Positions 9,829 through 23,293 of a stretch of DNA of 64,000 bases are shown piece by piece. Both the position numbers and the translations under genes were made by a program. The stretch spans positions 132,800 to 196,799 of the forward strand of contig BCHX01000005.1 in assembly GCA_001599755.1 (NCBI GenBank), read 5' to 3'. The notes below the pieces were generated by a model that saw only the letters and a program-made list of their open reading frames with translations, was not told where the DNA came from and did no database searches. Position 1 is the first letter of the stretch, and every line of letters begins with the position of its first letter. Source of the DNA: Gliomastix tumulicola. Taxonomy: Eukaryota > Ascomycota > Sordariomycetes > Hypocreales > Bionectriaceae.

Positions 9829-10651
9829 AGCACTTCTCCACGCGGAATAGAAAGCCTATGTTTAGCTCATATTGTCTATGTGACCCTCGTCTGAGGCGGT
9901 TCCTAATGCATCATTTACTAATTCAGCTACTCGCGTACGTGGTGCATTGATATGCACCAGTCAAGTTACACCCCTCGCTCATGATTTGGTGTCTTGCCTC
10001 GCCCCTGTCATTGGCCGTTCCTTTACCTCGCACCCCCGACTTTGGGGTTCGTATAATGGAGTATTAAACGTTGGCTTTTGCTTAGACAAATCTATGGCAA
10101 GACCGGGAAAGCCGTCGTACAGAATGCGTGGCATGCGATTGCTTCGGACTATTGGCGAGTTCATTTCTGTTCATATTAAAATCAAAATCCTCTGAAGGAC
10201 TAAGAAATGCTCACCGAATAATAGAGGCGGCGCGATGTGTGAATGGGGCGATACGTGGATGAGGCAAACAAATCTGGCGAGCCTGATCGAGCAGCACGCA
10301 TATATATAGCACCTGTCGGTTCATGAGATGCTAGATTGACTGGCAGAGATCTCTTGCTTAGGTCATCAAGGACGTCAAGGTACGAATAGCCCTTTGTGAT
10401 CAATTATCGTTCAATGAGTCTTTTTGATTATTTACCGTTCAATAGAGGCTTTGGCCCCGGATGGAGGCGGTCGAGTCTCACATTCTCTTCTCTTCAAAAA
10501 CAGCTTACTGGGGTAGCTATTGCTCCTTAGTAACTCGACGCAGTAGTCAAGTCAAGCTTCTCCAATCATTGTTACTGGCCACCATCCGAGAAACAGTACC
10601 GATTTGAGGTCATAATACCGGCAAGGACAACCTCGGTTGGCCGTTTCTTAG
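9829..10651. other. Intergenic, no gene supported
   Basis: Normal composition up to about 10650, then an abrupt change to A+T-rich DNA. Frames here (9947-10195, 10200-10403) are short and unconvincing. Confidence 0.45.
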
Positions 10652-10799
10652 AGTTTATATATTATTAAATTTAATTTTTCTCTATTTCTATATTAAATCC
10701 TATCTAAAATAGACTTAATTTAGTAAAGTTAAGCTATAATATATTTTATTAAAATAAGTAAAATCACTTAAGTATAGTAAATTAATATTCCTCTTTTTA
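10652..10799 (-). mobile_element. Truncated LTR, family 3
   Basis: About 148 bp match, in reverse orientation, the first part of the LTRs at 16617-17092, 17592-18068 and 19986-20431. It marks the exact junction between normal and A+T-rich DNA. The rest of the LTR is missing. Confidence 0.6.
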
Positions 10800-11792
10800 T
10801 TATATATTAAGTTATATATTTAATTATATACCTTAACTTAAAGGCTACTTTAAATAAAGTATAAAGGTTTTATAATATTATAATTAACTTTATATTAATA
10901 GTTTAATAATTTAAATTTATTTTTTATATTAAATTCTTTTATTTATTAAATTCTTTATTTTTTCTATTATTATAAATAAATTAATTTATTAATTTAAATA
11001 ATTAATTAAATATACTTTTCAAGCTTAATTAATAATAATAAAGCTTTATTAATTTTATTTTTAAATTTATTATAATAAGTCTTTTATAAATATATTTTAT
11101 TTTAATATCTAAATATAATAATAATAATAAACTTAATTAAGTATATTACTATAAATTTTAATTATTTAAAGTATTTAAGCTTATTATAATTTTTTCTTTC
11201 TCTATTAATAAATATAAATATTTATTATATTTATACTTTAAAGACCTTATAATTATTAAATATAATAATTACTTTATTTTAACTTTATTATTAAAGTATT
11301 AATTAATAATTAATTAAAACTATAATAAATTAATATTTATAAAGTAAATACTTATAAACTAAGCCTTTTTATTATTACTTTTAAGTATTAATAAAAAGTA
11401 AAATAATATTATAATAATATAAAAAATTATAATAACCCTTTAAGTTAAAGGGGAACCTCTAAATACATGTGACTTATAATATAATAATAGGTATAAAATA
11501 AAGCTACTAAATAAGGAAATAAAATAAAAGATATAAAATAAAAGCTAGTTATAAATAAAAGTTTATATTTTCTATATAAAGCCTTTACTTCCTCTTATTA
11601 TAATAGAAGGAAGTAAGCTTTAATCTTTAAATATAATTATCTTTACTTAGTTACTTATTTTATTAATAACCTATTATAATATATTAAAGTATAGAATTTT
11701 ATTATATAATATTTTAATTTTAATTATAATTTAGTTTTTAGCTTTATTTAAATTATACTTAGTTAATTTATAAATAATATTAATTCTTTTTT

Positions 11793-11793
11793 A

Positions 11794-11883
<90 letters not shown>
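11793..11883. repeat. (TTA)n microsatellite
   Basis: About 30 uninterrupted TTA/ATT triplets within the A+T-rich block. Confidence 0.9.
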
Positions 11884-13355
11884 TAAGTTATTTACTTTTA
11901 TTTTTAAGTTAATTTCTTTATTTAAATTAAATTTATATAATAGTAGCTTTATTAATAAAGTTTAAGTTTTTAAGTTTAATAAAGCTAACTAGCTTAAGCC
12001 TAGGGTTAAAGTATTAAAGATTTTAATATTAAGTTTTATTTAATATATAAAAATAATATTAGTTTTAAATAAAAGTTATTAATATATATTAAATAAACTT
12101 TTAAAATAAAAAAGTAAAGTTTTAAATAAATAAAGCTTATATATAAAATTAGTAAAGTATTTATATAAAATAGTAATAATTATAATTTAAATATAAAACT
12201 TAAGTATTAATAATATTAAAGAAGTATTATAGTAAATAATATTATTTATATTAAAACTTTTTATATATTAATTAAGTAATAATTATAATATATATATATA
12301 TAATATAATATTATATAAAAGGCTAAGCTTATTAAATTATAATAAGCTAGTAAGCCTTTTAAGTTATTAAAGTGCTATGCTCTTATAATTAAAAGGTAAT
12401 TAATTAAAAAAGTAAAGTTTATTAAGTAATTAAGCTACTAGTAAAGAGGTTAAAAGATTAAATTATAATAAATAATTATAATATTTCTTTAAGTTAAAGG
12501 TTAAGCTTTAAATTAATAAGCTTTATAGATAATTATAAGCTCTAGCTTATAATAATATAAAAACCTTTTACTTTATTAAAATATTAACTCTTTTTCTTAA
12601 GCTTTAAGTTTAAATAAAAGCTTTTTATTATTATTTTTATTTAATTATTTAATTTATTATAACTTGTATATTTAATATTAATATATAATTTAAAATAAAA
12701 TAATTTAATTTAAAGATTTAAAGATTTAAAGTAAATAAATATAATTTAAATAATTTTATATTTTTAAATATTAAAATATTTTTAATAAGTATATAATTAT
12801 AAAAAGTAAATATAAACACTAAAAATACTATAGTTAAAATAATAAAAAACACTTTAATTTAAATATTTAATAATAGAATTTAAGTAAAGTACTTTATTTA
12901 TAATTAATAAGTTATTAAATTTAATTAAATAATAATTATAATATATATATAAAGTAATATATTTATAATATTTTATATTTTATATAAACTAAATTCTTTA
13001 TTTACTTTAAATTTACTTATAACTTATAAATTATATTTTTAAACTTATTATTTATCTTTAGTGCTTAAAATAAAATATTTTTATAAATAAATTAAATAAA
13101 TTATATAAATATTATAAATTAACACTTAATATATATTTTATAACTATTACTTAAATAAATTAAATAGCTTATTAATTATTAATAAAGTACTTTACTTAAA
13201 AGTACTTTTTATTAATAAATATTTAAATTAAAAAGTCCTTTATTATATATATTTTAATATTATATTATAAATTAACTTATAGCCTTCACGTGATATTAGC
13301 TAATACTTTACTTTTTCCTTTAATTATAAATAAATCACCTTATAAAAGCCTTAAG

Positions 13356-13547
13356 TGTAATAAACTAACCCTAAGGTATTTATAAGTTAAGTATTAATAG
13401 TAGTATTAAAATTCTTACTTAAGAAAGAGAGGCCTTTAATTAAACCTAGTTAAAGGTATCCTTTTAAGCTATATTAAGGTTATATATTTAATTATATAAT
13501 AATACTTTAAATAAGCTTTAACGCTAGGTATAGCTTAAATTATAATA
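13356..13547. repeat. Left LTR of family 2 element
   Basis: 192 bp, the same length as its partner at 22186-22377; differences between them are mostly C/T and G/A transitions. Confidence 0.75.
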
Positions 13548-16500
13548 TAGCTTTACTATTAAAACCTTAATTAAGTTTTAATTATAAGGTTAAAATTTTT
13601 ATATAATTTATACTTTAAAAAAGTAAATACTCTATTTATTTTTATTTATTTTTTTACTTTACTTTTTCTCTTCTTTATTATACCTTCTTTAATTATTTAC
13701 TTAAGCCTCTTTATTTTTTCTTATTTTACTTTTCTTTACTTTTATTAAAGATCTTTATTATTTTTATATTACTACTAGTAAATACTTATTTTAATTATAT
13801 AGTAAAAATATATTAACTTTTATAGTATTTATTATTACCTTTAAAGAAGTATTTAACCTTTATTATTTTAGTAATTATATAAATTCTATTTATTATAAAG
13901 ATAAGTTTAAAAGTAGAGGTAATAATTATAAGAATAATAATAATAATTACTTTATTAATATTTTTACTATAAGTAATTTAAGTTTATTATATACCTATAG
14001 TATAGGTAAATTAATTATTTTATATAATATAAAGCCTATAGTTATTATCTCCTTAAGGGTAATTTAAATAATAAAAAATATTACTTTACTTAGTAATATA
14101 TTTATATATATATTCTTTATATTTATTATATATATATAGGTAAAAAATATTAATTATATTATTAAGGGTTTTAATATTATTTATATACTTTATATTAAAG
14201 CTTATAATATATATAATTAAAATAAATATATATTTATAAATTCTTTAATTATTTATTATATTCTTTATAAGCTAATATTAATTACTTATTATAATAAATA
14301 TATTATAAAGGAGGCTATTAAAGTTAAATAAAATTAAAATAGTAAAATTATAAAGTTAAGTAAAAAGACTATTATTATAAGTAAGTTTATTACTTTTATA
14401 TATAGCTTTTAAGAGATATATAATTATATTTTATACCTTTTTACTTTAGTTTACTTTATATTTCTCCTTATAACCCTAGTATACTTATTCTCCCTCTTAA
14501 GTACCTTTAATAATTATCTTCTTAACTTTAGTAAGAGTACTTTTACTTATTTATATATTATTAAAAAGCTCTTTTTTAGTATTTTTATACTTATTACTCT
14601 TAGCTTAGTGCTTTTTACTTTAACCTTATTTTATTATAATACTTATAATATATAAAATACTATTTTAATAGTATTTATATTTAATATATTTAGTACTTTA
14701 TATTAAATTTATTTCTAGTAAAATAAGTTTATTTATAATACTAAGGCTAATTATTATATAAACTATAAAGCTTATAAAGTTATAAAGTAAATATTATATA
14801 ATAAAGTAAATAATATTTATCTTAATATAATTAATATATAAGTAAATTCTTATACTTTAAATAATCTTAAAGTTACTTTATAATATTAATTATATTTCTT
14901 ATAATAAAAAAATATTTATTAAAGTAGTAATTATATTACTACTACTATAAAGATTATATAAAGTCTTTTTATTTAAATAAAAAGTAATTTATTAAGTATA
15001 TTTATAATTAATATACCTTTTATTATATTTATTATTACTTTTATTATTATTTTAGTTTAAGCTTTTATTACTTTTACTTAATTTTTTACTACTTTTTACC
15101 TTAATTTTATTACTATTATAGGTTTTTATTTAAACTTTATTTATTTTAATAATATTTTAGTCTTTTTTAATTTTAATATATATATACTTATTATATTTTT
15201 TATTAATATTACTTTTTATCCCCCCCCTTAGACTTTATTTATTTATACTTCTACTTAAGGTTAAAGTAGTAATTATTAGTATTTAAAGTATACTTAAAAT
15301 ACTATTTAAAATATTTTTTACTCTTTATATTATAGTTACTTTTTATTTTTATTAAGACCCCCCTCTATAAGTTCTTCTTACTTTATTATAAACTCTTCTA
15401 TAATTAACTCTTAGTCTTTATATTATTTAAATACTTATATATAGAGTTAAAATATTAATAGTAATATAATTTATAAGTATAAAGTTAAATTTATTATTAA
15501 TAAGTTTATAATAAAAAATAATAATAAATTAAAGGAAAATAATATATTTCTTACCCTTAGCTTTATATAAACTAGCTCTAGCTCTCTTTTATATTCTTTA
15601 ATAATTATATTTAGTAGAGACCTTAATTATAATTAAGTTTAATATAATAATAATCTTCTTAGGTCTTAATTTCTTTTTATATTATAATTAATAAAAGTAT
15701 AAATTATTATTTATATAAGTACTTTTAAACTTTACTTTAAACTTAGTTAATATTATAGTATTCTCTAGGTATTTTAAAGGCTTTTATATAGTATTATTAT
15801 ATCTTTTTTATTTAATTAATATAATATATTTTCTTTCTTAGCTCTTATTATTCTTAGTTATTAATATTTATTTTACTTTTTATTCCTTAACTAGAAATAA
15901 CTCTTCTCTTTATAATATAAGCTTTAGACCTAGCTTATATTTAATTATTTTTTAGCTAAGTAATAAGTTAAATATTATTTACTTTACTAAATTTATATAA
16001 AAGGTTTTATATATATACTTTAATATATTTAGGGTAATTATTAATAGTACTAAAATTATTATTATTATATACTTTACCTAAAGCTAGTTAAGCTTTTTAT
16101 TTAATTAGTTTATAGCTATATATTAAAGAGATAATTATACTTTATTTTTAATTTTAAATTATTTTATAAGCTAATAGTAGTAGTTAGCTTCTTTTTTTTA
16201 CTATTATTATTATTATATTATAATTAATTATATTAAGTTAATACCTTTTTATAAATAAATTTAAAAATTAATTATTTACTCTTTTAGTAAGAATAATTCC
16301 TTATTAATATAAAAAATATACTTAAGGAGGTTTAATTTATAACTATTTAATAACTTATTTAAGCTTACCCCTATAATTAATAAATTCTAATTATTAAGCA
16401 CTAATTAAATACTTAAAAGTTTCTTTATTTAATTTATTTATAAGAAGAAAATTATTATTTATAGTATTACTTATATCTTTTAATTTACTTTTTTTATTTT

Positions 16501-16616
16501 ACTATTAATTTATAAGTAGTAAGCTATTAAAAGGTTTTATTTTACCCCTATTAAATAATAAAGTTTTATTTAAAAACCTTTTACTTAATTTAAGTCTTTA
16601 TTAGAAATAATATTAA

Positions 16617-17092
16617 TAGTGTAAAGTAGGCACACTTAACTTAATAAATAATATAATTATTAAACTTAAAAGAATTTAGTGCTTTTAGGTTTAAACTTAA
16701 AAGAACCTAAGAGCTATATAACTCTTATAAACTTATATAAAATACTCTATAATATCTTAAGATCTAGCTATAATAATAATATACTTTTTTAACTATATAT
16801 TAATTATTAAAATCTCTTTATTATTATTAAAACCTTATTTTTATAAGCTTTTTATTAATTAAGATATTATTATATTTTTTTAAGTACTTTTTTACTTTAT
16901 TTTTATTAATTTTTTTACTTATTTTTAAAGATATAATCTTAAGATTTTATATATTACTAGATTTAATCTTTCTCTATTTATATATTAAATTTTATTTAAA
17001 ATAAATCTATTTTAGTAAAATTAAGCTATAATATATTTTATTAAGATAAATAAAATTACTTAAGTATAGTAAACTAATATTCCCCCTTCTTA
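16617..17092 (-). mobile_element. Family 3 LTR, reverse orientation
   Basis: About 476 bp, the reverse complement of the LTRs at 17592 and 19986. It ends with TTCCCCCTTCTTA, the complement of their TAAGAAGGGGGAA start. No matching target duplication is visible, so it may be a solo LTR or part of a rearranged element. Confidence 0.65.
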
Positions 17093-17591
17093 ATAGGGAA
17101 ACTATAAAAATATTACTATATATTCTAGAAGTATTATATATAATATTTAATATTTATTAAAAATATAACTTTTAGCTAAATAAATTTAAAGAGTTTATTT
17201 ATAATAACTATTAAGTAGTAAAGGTCTTTTATATTAATTATAAGTAAATTAACTATAAAGTTTATAAATATATAACTTTAGTATTAGTTTAAAATTAAAA
17301 GGGGGTATAATAAGCTTTACTTTACCCTTTAAAAGATTTTTACCTATTAATAATAATAGTTCTTTATAAGTCTTCTTATTATCTTAAATATTTTATTTTA
17401 ATAATAATCTTAAAGAAGTAAATAAAATATACTATTTTTACTTAAGTATTTTATTAACTTTAACTTATAAGTACACTAAGTAATTATTATTATTAAAGGT
17501 TTTTAAGTAAATAGCTATAAGTAGCTCTAAAATAGTAATACTTTATAGGTACTTAGTATATAATTTACTATTTACTAGTTATACTTTATAG

Positions 17592-18068
17592 TAAGAAGGG
17601 GGAATATTAGTCCACTATATTTAGGTAATTTTATTTATTTTAATAAAATATACTATAGCTTAACTTTACTAAAATAGGTTTATTTTAAATAAAATTTAAT
17701 ATATAAATAAAAAAAGATTAAATTTAATAGTATATAAAATCTTAAAATTATATCTTTAAAAATAAGTAAAAAAATTAATAAAAATAAAATAAAAAAATAT
17801 TTAAAAAAGATATAATAATATTTTAATTAATAAAAAGCTTATAAAAATAAGGTTTTAATAATAATAAAGAGATTTTAATAATTAATATATAGTTAAAAAA
17901 GTATATTATTATTATAGCTAGATTTTAAAATATTATAAAGTGTTTTATATAGGTTTATAAGAGTTATTTAGCTCTTAGGTTCTTTTAGACCTAGGCCTAG
18001 AAGCACTAAATTCTTCTAAGTTTAATAATAATATTATTTATTAAGTTAAGTGTGCTTACTTTATAATA
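17592..18068 (+). mobile_element. Family 3 LTR (left of a direct pair)
   Basis: About 477 bp, starting TAAGAAGGGGGAATATTAG and ending CTTTATAATA. It forms a direct pair with 19986-20431 around a short interior of about 1.9 kb. Flanking pentamers (TATAG here) do not match those after the partner, so the pair may not come from one simple insertion. Confidence 0.65.
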
Positions 18069-19985
18069 ACTAGTAGAAAAATATATTAATCTTTATATAT
18101 TATTTTTTATTTTTTTATAAAGAAGTTATTATATAGTAAGGCTTAGTTTTATAATAATTATAAGTAAAAATTATATTAAATTATAATATTAATTAAAGGT
18201 TTATATTCTTAAAATTTAATATTTAATAAAGTAATTATAATAATAGTTTAATTTACTTATTATATACTTTTATTTTATATTTTAAAAGAGATAATAAATA
18301 CTAAGGATAATACCTAGCTAAGGTAGTCCTCTACTTTAATTACCTTTTACTTTCACCTTAAGAGAGTATTTAACTATACTATTAGTACTTTAAATAATAC
18401 TATAAGTAGTATAAGAAGAGAGATAAATACTTTACTTATTTAGCTTATTATTTAGAGATTAATTAAAATTATATAAAGTATTTTAAGTTTTTATAGTTTA
18501 TTAAAACTATAAAAAGTATAAAAGTACTTTATAGCTTAATCTTTTATACATTTATATAAATTACTAATATTAATAGCTTTTTATTATAAATTATATAATT
18601 CCTTTATATTAAAGTTAGCTTTATTAAGTAATAAGCTATTAAGTATAATACTTTATTAAATTATTATAAAAGATACTCTCTAAGGGCTATCTTAGAGTAG
18701 TTTATCTTTAAGATTATTCTTTAGTTTAAATTTTATTAAATAAAGACTAACTTTAAAATAAAGAGTCCCTTTAGCCTTTTAAAGGTTTAATACTTTTATA
18801 GTAATTAATAGAAGGGTATATTCTTCCTTATAAGGTTAATTAAGGGTTTTATAATTTTAAAGAAATTAAAAATAAAGTTTTAATAAAAATTTATAAAGTT
18901 AAAAAAACTATAAACCCTTTTTACTTTTATAGGTAGCTTTTACTCTTAAATAGTTATAATTTTCTCTAGCTTAAAGTATATTTTTTTATTTACCTTTATA
19001 ATATAGCTTAAGTAGTAAATTACTTTTACTATAAAGTTATACTTTTTTATATTTAAATTTAATTTAAACTTTTATAATTAGCTTAATATTATTTATACTT
19101 TTTATATATAGTTCCTCCTTAAGCTTATAGTATAAATAAGGATATTATTTAAATATATTATTATAAAGTATTTTAGTATATTACTTAAAACTTTATTAAT
19201 ATACCTTTAGAAGATTACTAAAGCTTTTACTAATTTAAAGGGGTATATTAGCTATTTAAATAAGCTAAACTATATATAGAATATAGTAAAATACTTTTAT
19301 CTCTTTATAATATAAATATAGTAAAAAGCTATATAAATATTTAGCTTAGTAAATTACTTTACTTTAAATAGAAATTATAATATCTTCTTTATTAAAGGGA
19401 TTAAGTAATAATTTTACTTTATAATTTTATTTAATATTTAATAATTTATATAAAAATAAAAGCTACTATTTAGCTTTTTAAGTAATAAAACTAAAGTTAT
19501 ATTTAAAAAAAAGCTTATATAAATTTATCTCTTATTCTTAAGCTTTATAATTTATTTATATAGCTTTAGTAAATAATTATATAATATATTATATAGGGGG
19601 CTTTATAATAAAGGTAATATATTTTCTAATTTATCTCTTTAAAGTTAAATATTATAATTATATATTCTTTTATAAGGGGATAATATAATAGTCTTCTCTT
19701 TATTAAAGAAATTAATAAAGCCTTATAGTTCTTTTAATAATTAAGCTATATTACTTTAATTTAACTTTAATTTATCTTTAGTTTATAACCTAGTAAATAC
19801 TATAATCTAGAGAACTTATATAATTTTAAAGAGGCTAGTAGTAGTAAACTTATCTTAGTATAACTTCTTTTACCTTTATTATATTAATATAATAATAAAT
19901 ATTAAACTAAGGACTTTTTTATAGTTTTTTAACTTAGCTTTTTTTAATTAACTTTTTATTACTAAGTTATTTACTTCTTTAATAA

Positions 19986-20431
19986 TAAGAAGGGGGAATA
20001 TTAGTTCACTATACTTAGGTAATTTTATTTATTTTAATAAAATATATTATAGCTTAACTTCACTAAAATAAGTCTATTTTAAATAAAATTTAGTATATAA
20101 ATAGAGAAAGATTAAATCTAGTAATATATAAAATTTTAAGATTATATCTCTAAAAATAAGTAAAAAAATTAATAAAAATAAAGTAAAAAGGTACTTAAAA
20201 AAAATATAATAATATCTTAGCTAGTAAAAGGCCTATAAGAATAAGGTTTTAATAATAATAAAGAGATTTTAATAATTAATATATAGTTAAAAGAGTATAT
20301 TATTATTATAGCTAAATCTTAAGATATTATAAAGTGTTTTATATAAGTCTATAAGAGCTATCTAGCTCTTAGGTTCTTTTAAGCCTAATAACAGCGTTAT
20401 TTATTAAGTTAAGCGTGCCTGCTTTATAATA
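19986..20431 (+). mobile_element. Family 3 LTR (right of a direct pair)
   Basis: About 446 bp, the same start and end as 17592-18068 but with about 30 bp missing near the 3' end, where the other copy has a CCTAGGCCTAG segment. Confidence 0.65.
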
Positions 20432-22185
20432 ATAAAGCTTCACTTAGCTAAGTCTAGGAGAACTTATTTATATTATAATTAAGGTAGCTCTAGGATAATA
20501 TCTTAAAATAGCTCTAGTATTATATAAAATATAAATATATTACTTTAACTATTAATATTTATAGTAACTTATATTAAGTAAGTAATTAAAAAATCTTATT
20601 TTAATCCCTTAGCTATTTTAAGTATTTATAATTTTAATAATTAAACTAACTAAAGGTATAACTAAGTTATTACCCTTTTATTAATAGCTTTATATATATT
20701 ATAACCTATATTTATTAATATATTAATAAAATAAGTAAAATTAAAAAATACTAAAATATAAAAGAGTAATATATTTATTTACTTCTTTATTTTTATAAAT
20801 TTTACTTTTTATTTTATATTAGTCCTAGTTAACTTTAATATATATATATTATTTCCCTCTTAGTTAAGACTTATACTAAGGGGTTTATATTTTTTTACTC
20901 TTTTTTACTTAAGTTATTACCTTTTTAATTATACTTTATAAGTAAAATAAATTTTACTTAAATAAAGTATTATATAAAACTAAAGTAATAGATTTTTATT
21001 TAGTATTTAGTTAATTAATAATAAAAATAAGCTTTTAATATTCACCTTTTTAATATAACTTTATTATTAACCTAGCTTATAGGCTTTTTAGAGCTACTTT
21101 AAGTTTATATAGTATTTTATTTAAAGAGGCTTCTCCTCTTCTTTCTAGTTAAAATATTTACCTTTAATATTTAAATATTCCCTTCTATATTCTAGGGTAA
21201 AGTAAGCTTTAAAAGTAAAGTAAATATATATTATAAGGGTACTTTATTTTCTAGGTAAAGGGATTTTATATTTATAGTAATACTTTATAATAATATAATA
21301 GCTATTTAATAATTATTTTATAATACTTTATAATTAATTATATACTTTTATATTTTTATATTAAATATATATTATAAGTAATTAATTTTAATTAACTATT
21401 ATTATTTATACTCTTTAGTAAAAATTAGCTTATTTTTAAAATATATATAAAATATAAAAAAAGCCTTAGTATTCTCTTATATTAAGTATATAAGTTTAAC
21501 TTAAATAAGTTTCTAGTAATAAAGGTCTTTATAAATTAATTTTAAGTACTTAAAGAAGTTTATAAAGGTTTTATTAATATAAAAGCTATTAAGCTTAAGT
21601 AAAAAGTAATTTTTTTTAAATATTAATTATTAAGTAACTTTATAAAAATATTTATTAATTATTATTATTATTAATAAACTTTTAGTTTATTTTTAATTTA
21701 TACTTTATTACTATAAATTAAATATAGAATATTCCCTTTAAGTTATTATAAGAATCCCTTAATAAAAGTAACTTATAATTAATTAGTCTTAAGGCTAGGT
21801 ATTAAGTAACTCCTATTAATTAAGGAAGTAGCTCTTATAATAGAGTTAATATAAGTAATTATTCTTTAGTAAGTATTTACCCTAATATAATTATATAATT
21901 AAGGAGTATTTAAAGACTTTATATTATAATAATAATTATATCTCTTAATACTTTTACTCTTTTAATTAATATTACTTATTATTCTTAGTATAATTTATTA
22001 ATATAACTTAATTAATTCTTTATTTAAAAGAGTTTTACTTATAAGTTAATAATTACTACTTATATAGTATTACTAAATTATATTATATTAAAAAGAGTAA
22101 GTATTTATATTCTTAAGAAAGAGAAGAATTTTAAGTATATATTTATTATTATTAATTTCTTTTTAATAAAGGGAAGAATTTTAAA

Positions 22186-22377
22186 TATAATAAACTAGCT
22201 CTAAGGTATCTATAAGTTAAGTATTAATAGTAATATTAAAATTCTTACTTAAGAAAGAGAGGTCTTTAACTAAGCTTAGTTAAAGGTATTCTTTTAAGTT
22301 ATATTAAAGTTATATATTTAATTATATAGTAGCACCTTAAACTAGCTCTAAGGCTAGGTGTAGCTTAAATTATAATA
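22186..22377. repeat. Right LTR of family 2 element
   Basis: Partner of 13356-13547. It is followed directly by TTAAG, matching the five bases before the left LTR. Confidence 0.75.
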
Positions 22378-22614
22378 TTAAGTTATTATTAAATTACTTT
22401 ACTTATTTAAAGATTTAAGTAAATATACTCTTAAAATATTAAAATTATTTTATAATTTTAAATAATCTCTTAAATTACTTTTATATATATATTATAATTA
22501 TTACTTAACTAATATATAAATAATTTTAGTTATTAATAAAGTTACTTATTATAATACTCTTTTATTATTATTTAATACTTAAGTTTTATACTTAAATTAT
22601 AACTATTATTATTT

Positions 22615-22783
22615 TATTATAACTTAACTAATATAATTATAAAATTATAAACTATATAAGTTAAATAAACACTATAAGTATAATAATATTTTATACTAAG
22701 GGATATAACTACTTTAAATAAAATATATAGTTTATAACTCTATTAGTAAACTAGTTATAAACTATAAGGTGATTCACCCTAGG
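22615..22783 (+). mobile_element. Older family 1 LTR, left part (split by later insertion)
   Basis: It starts TATTATAACTTAACTAATAT, the RIP-altered form of the family 1 LTR start TGTTACAACTTAACTAACAT. It runs to the CTAGG target site, where the younger element is inserted, and resumes at 30724. Confidence 0.65.
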
Positions 22784-23293
22784 TGTAACGAATGAGGTGA
22801 TCCGTCTAGTGTAGGGTAGTTGGATTAGGGTTTAAATAATATTTTATATTCTTAGAACTCTAGGATATCTTAACTAAGTAAAGTAGTAGTTATAGCTAGT
22901 GAGTTATAAGTATTAGTAAGGCTAAGAGGAACTAGTATTAGTAAAGGAGGCTCTAGCTTAATATACTTATTAGTAAAAGGTATATCTAAGTAAAGTGCTT
23001 TATTAATAGCTAGTGAGTTATTTAATCTATCTAGGTAATAACTATAGTTTTATATACTAGGTGGTACTCTTAGTTTACTATGTGATTCACTAAGTGGTTT
23101 ATGCTTTAGTTTATTTAGTTTACTATATAGTTTACTAAGTGGTTTATACTCTAGTTCACTTAGTAGTTTACTTATCCCTCATGAACTATAGGTATAAGGT
23201 AAGTTCTTTTATTAGGATAAAATATCCTTTCACCTATGCCTATATAACCTATATAGTCTATAATCCTATAATTATATTAGTTAGGTTATAATA
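22784..23293 (-). repeat. LTR of younger family 1 element (left)
   Basis: 510 bp, TGTAACGAATGAGG at one end. It contains several repeats of a GTTCACTAAGTG-like unit around 23085-23170. Confidence 0.85.

Larger units (their letters stand above)
13356..22377. mobile_element. LTR retrotransposon, family 2, with TTAAG target duplication
   Basis: Direct repeats of 192 bp at 13356-13547 and 22186-22377 start with TGTAATAAAC or TATAATAAAC and end with ATAATA (RIP-altered TG..CA). Both are flanked by the pentamer TTAAG (13351-13355 and 22378-22382), which is a perfect 5-bp target-site duplication. A purine-rich AAAGGGAAGAATTTT before the right LTR suggests a polypurine tract and plus-strand orientation, but I could not recognise coding motifs in the degraded interior, so Copia versus Gypsy is undecided. 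The body carries three LTRs of a different family, so it has been a landing site for later insertions. Confidence 0.75.

Noticed and set aside
10652..17092. One minus-strand family 3 element spanning 10652-17092
   Set aside because: The family 2 element with its own TTAAG duplication begins at 13356 inside this span, so the two LTR pieces cannot be ends of one simple insertion.
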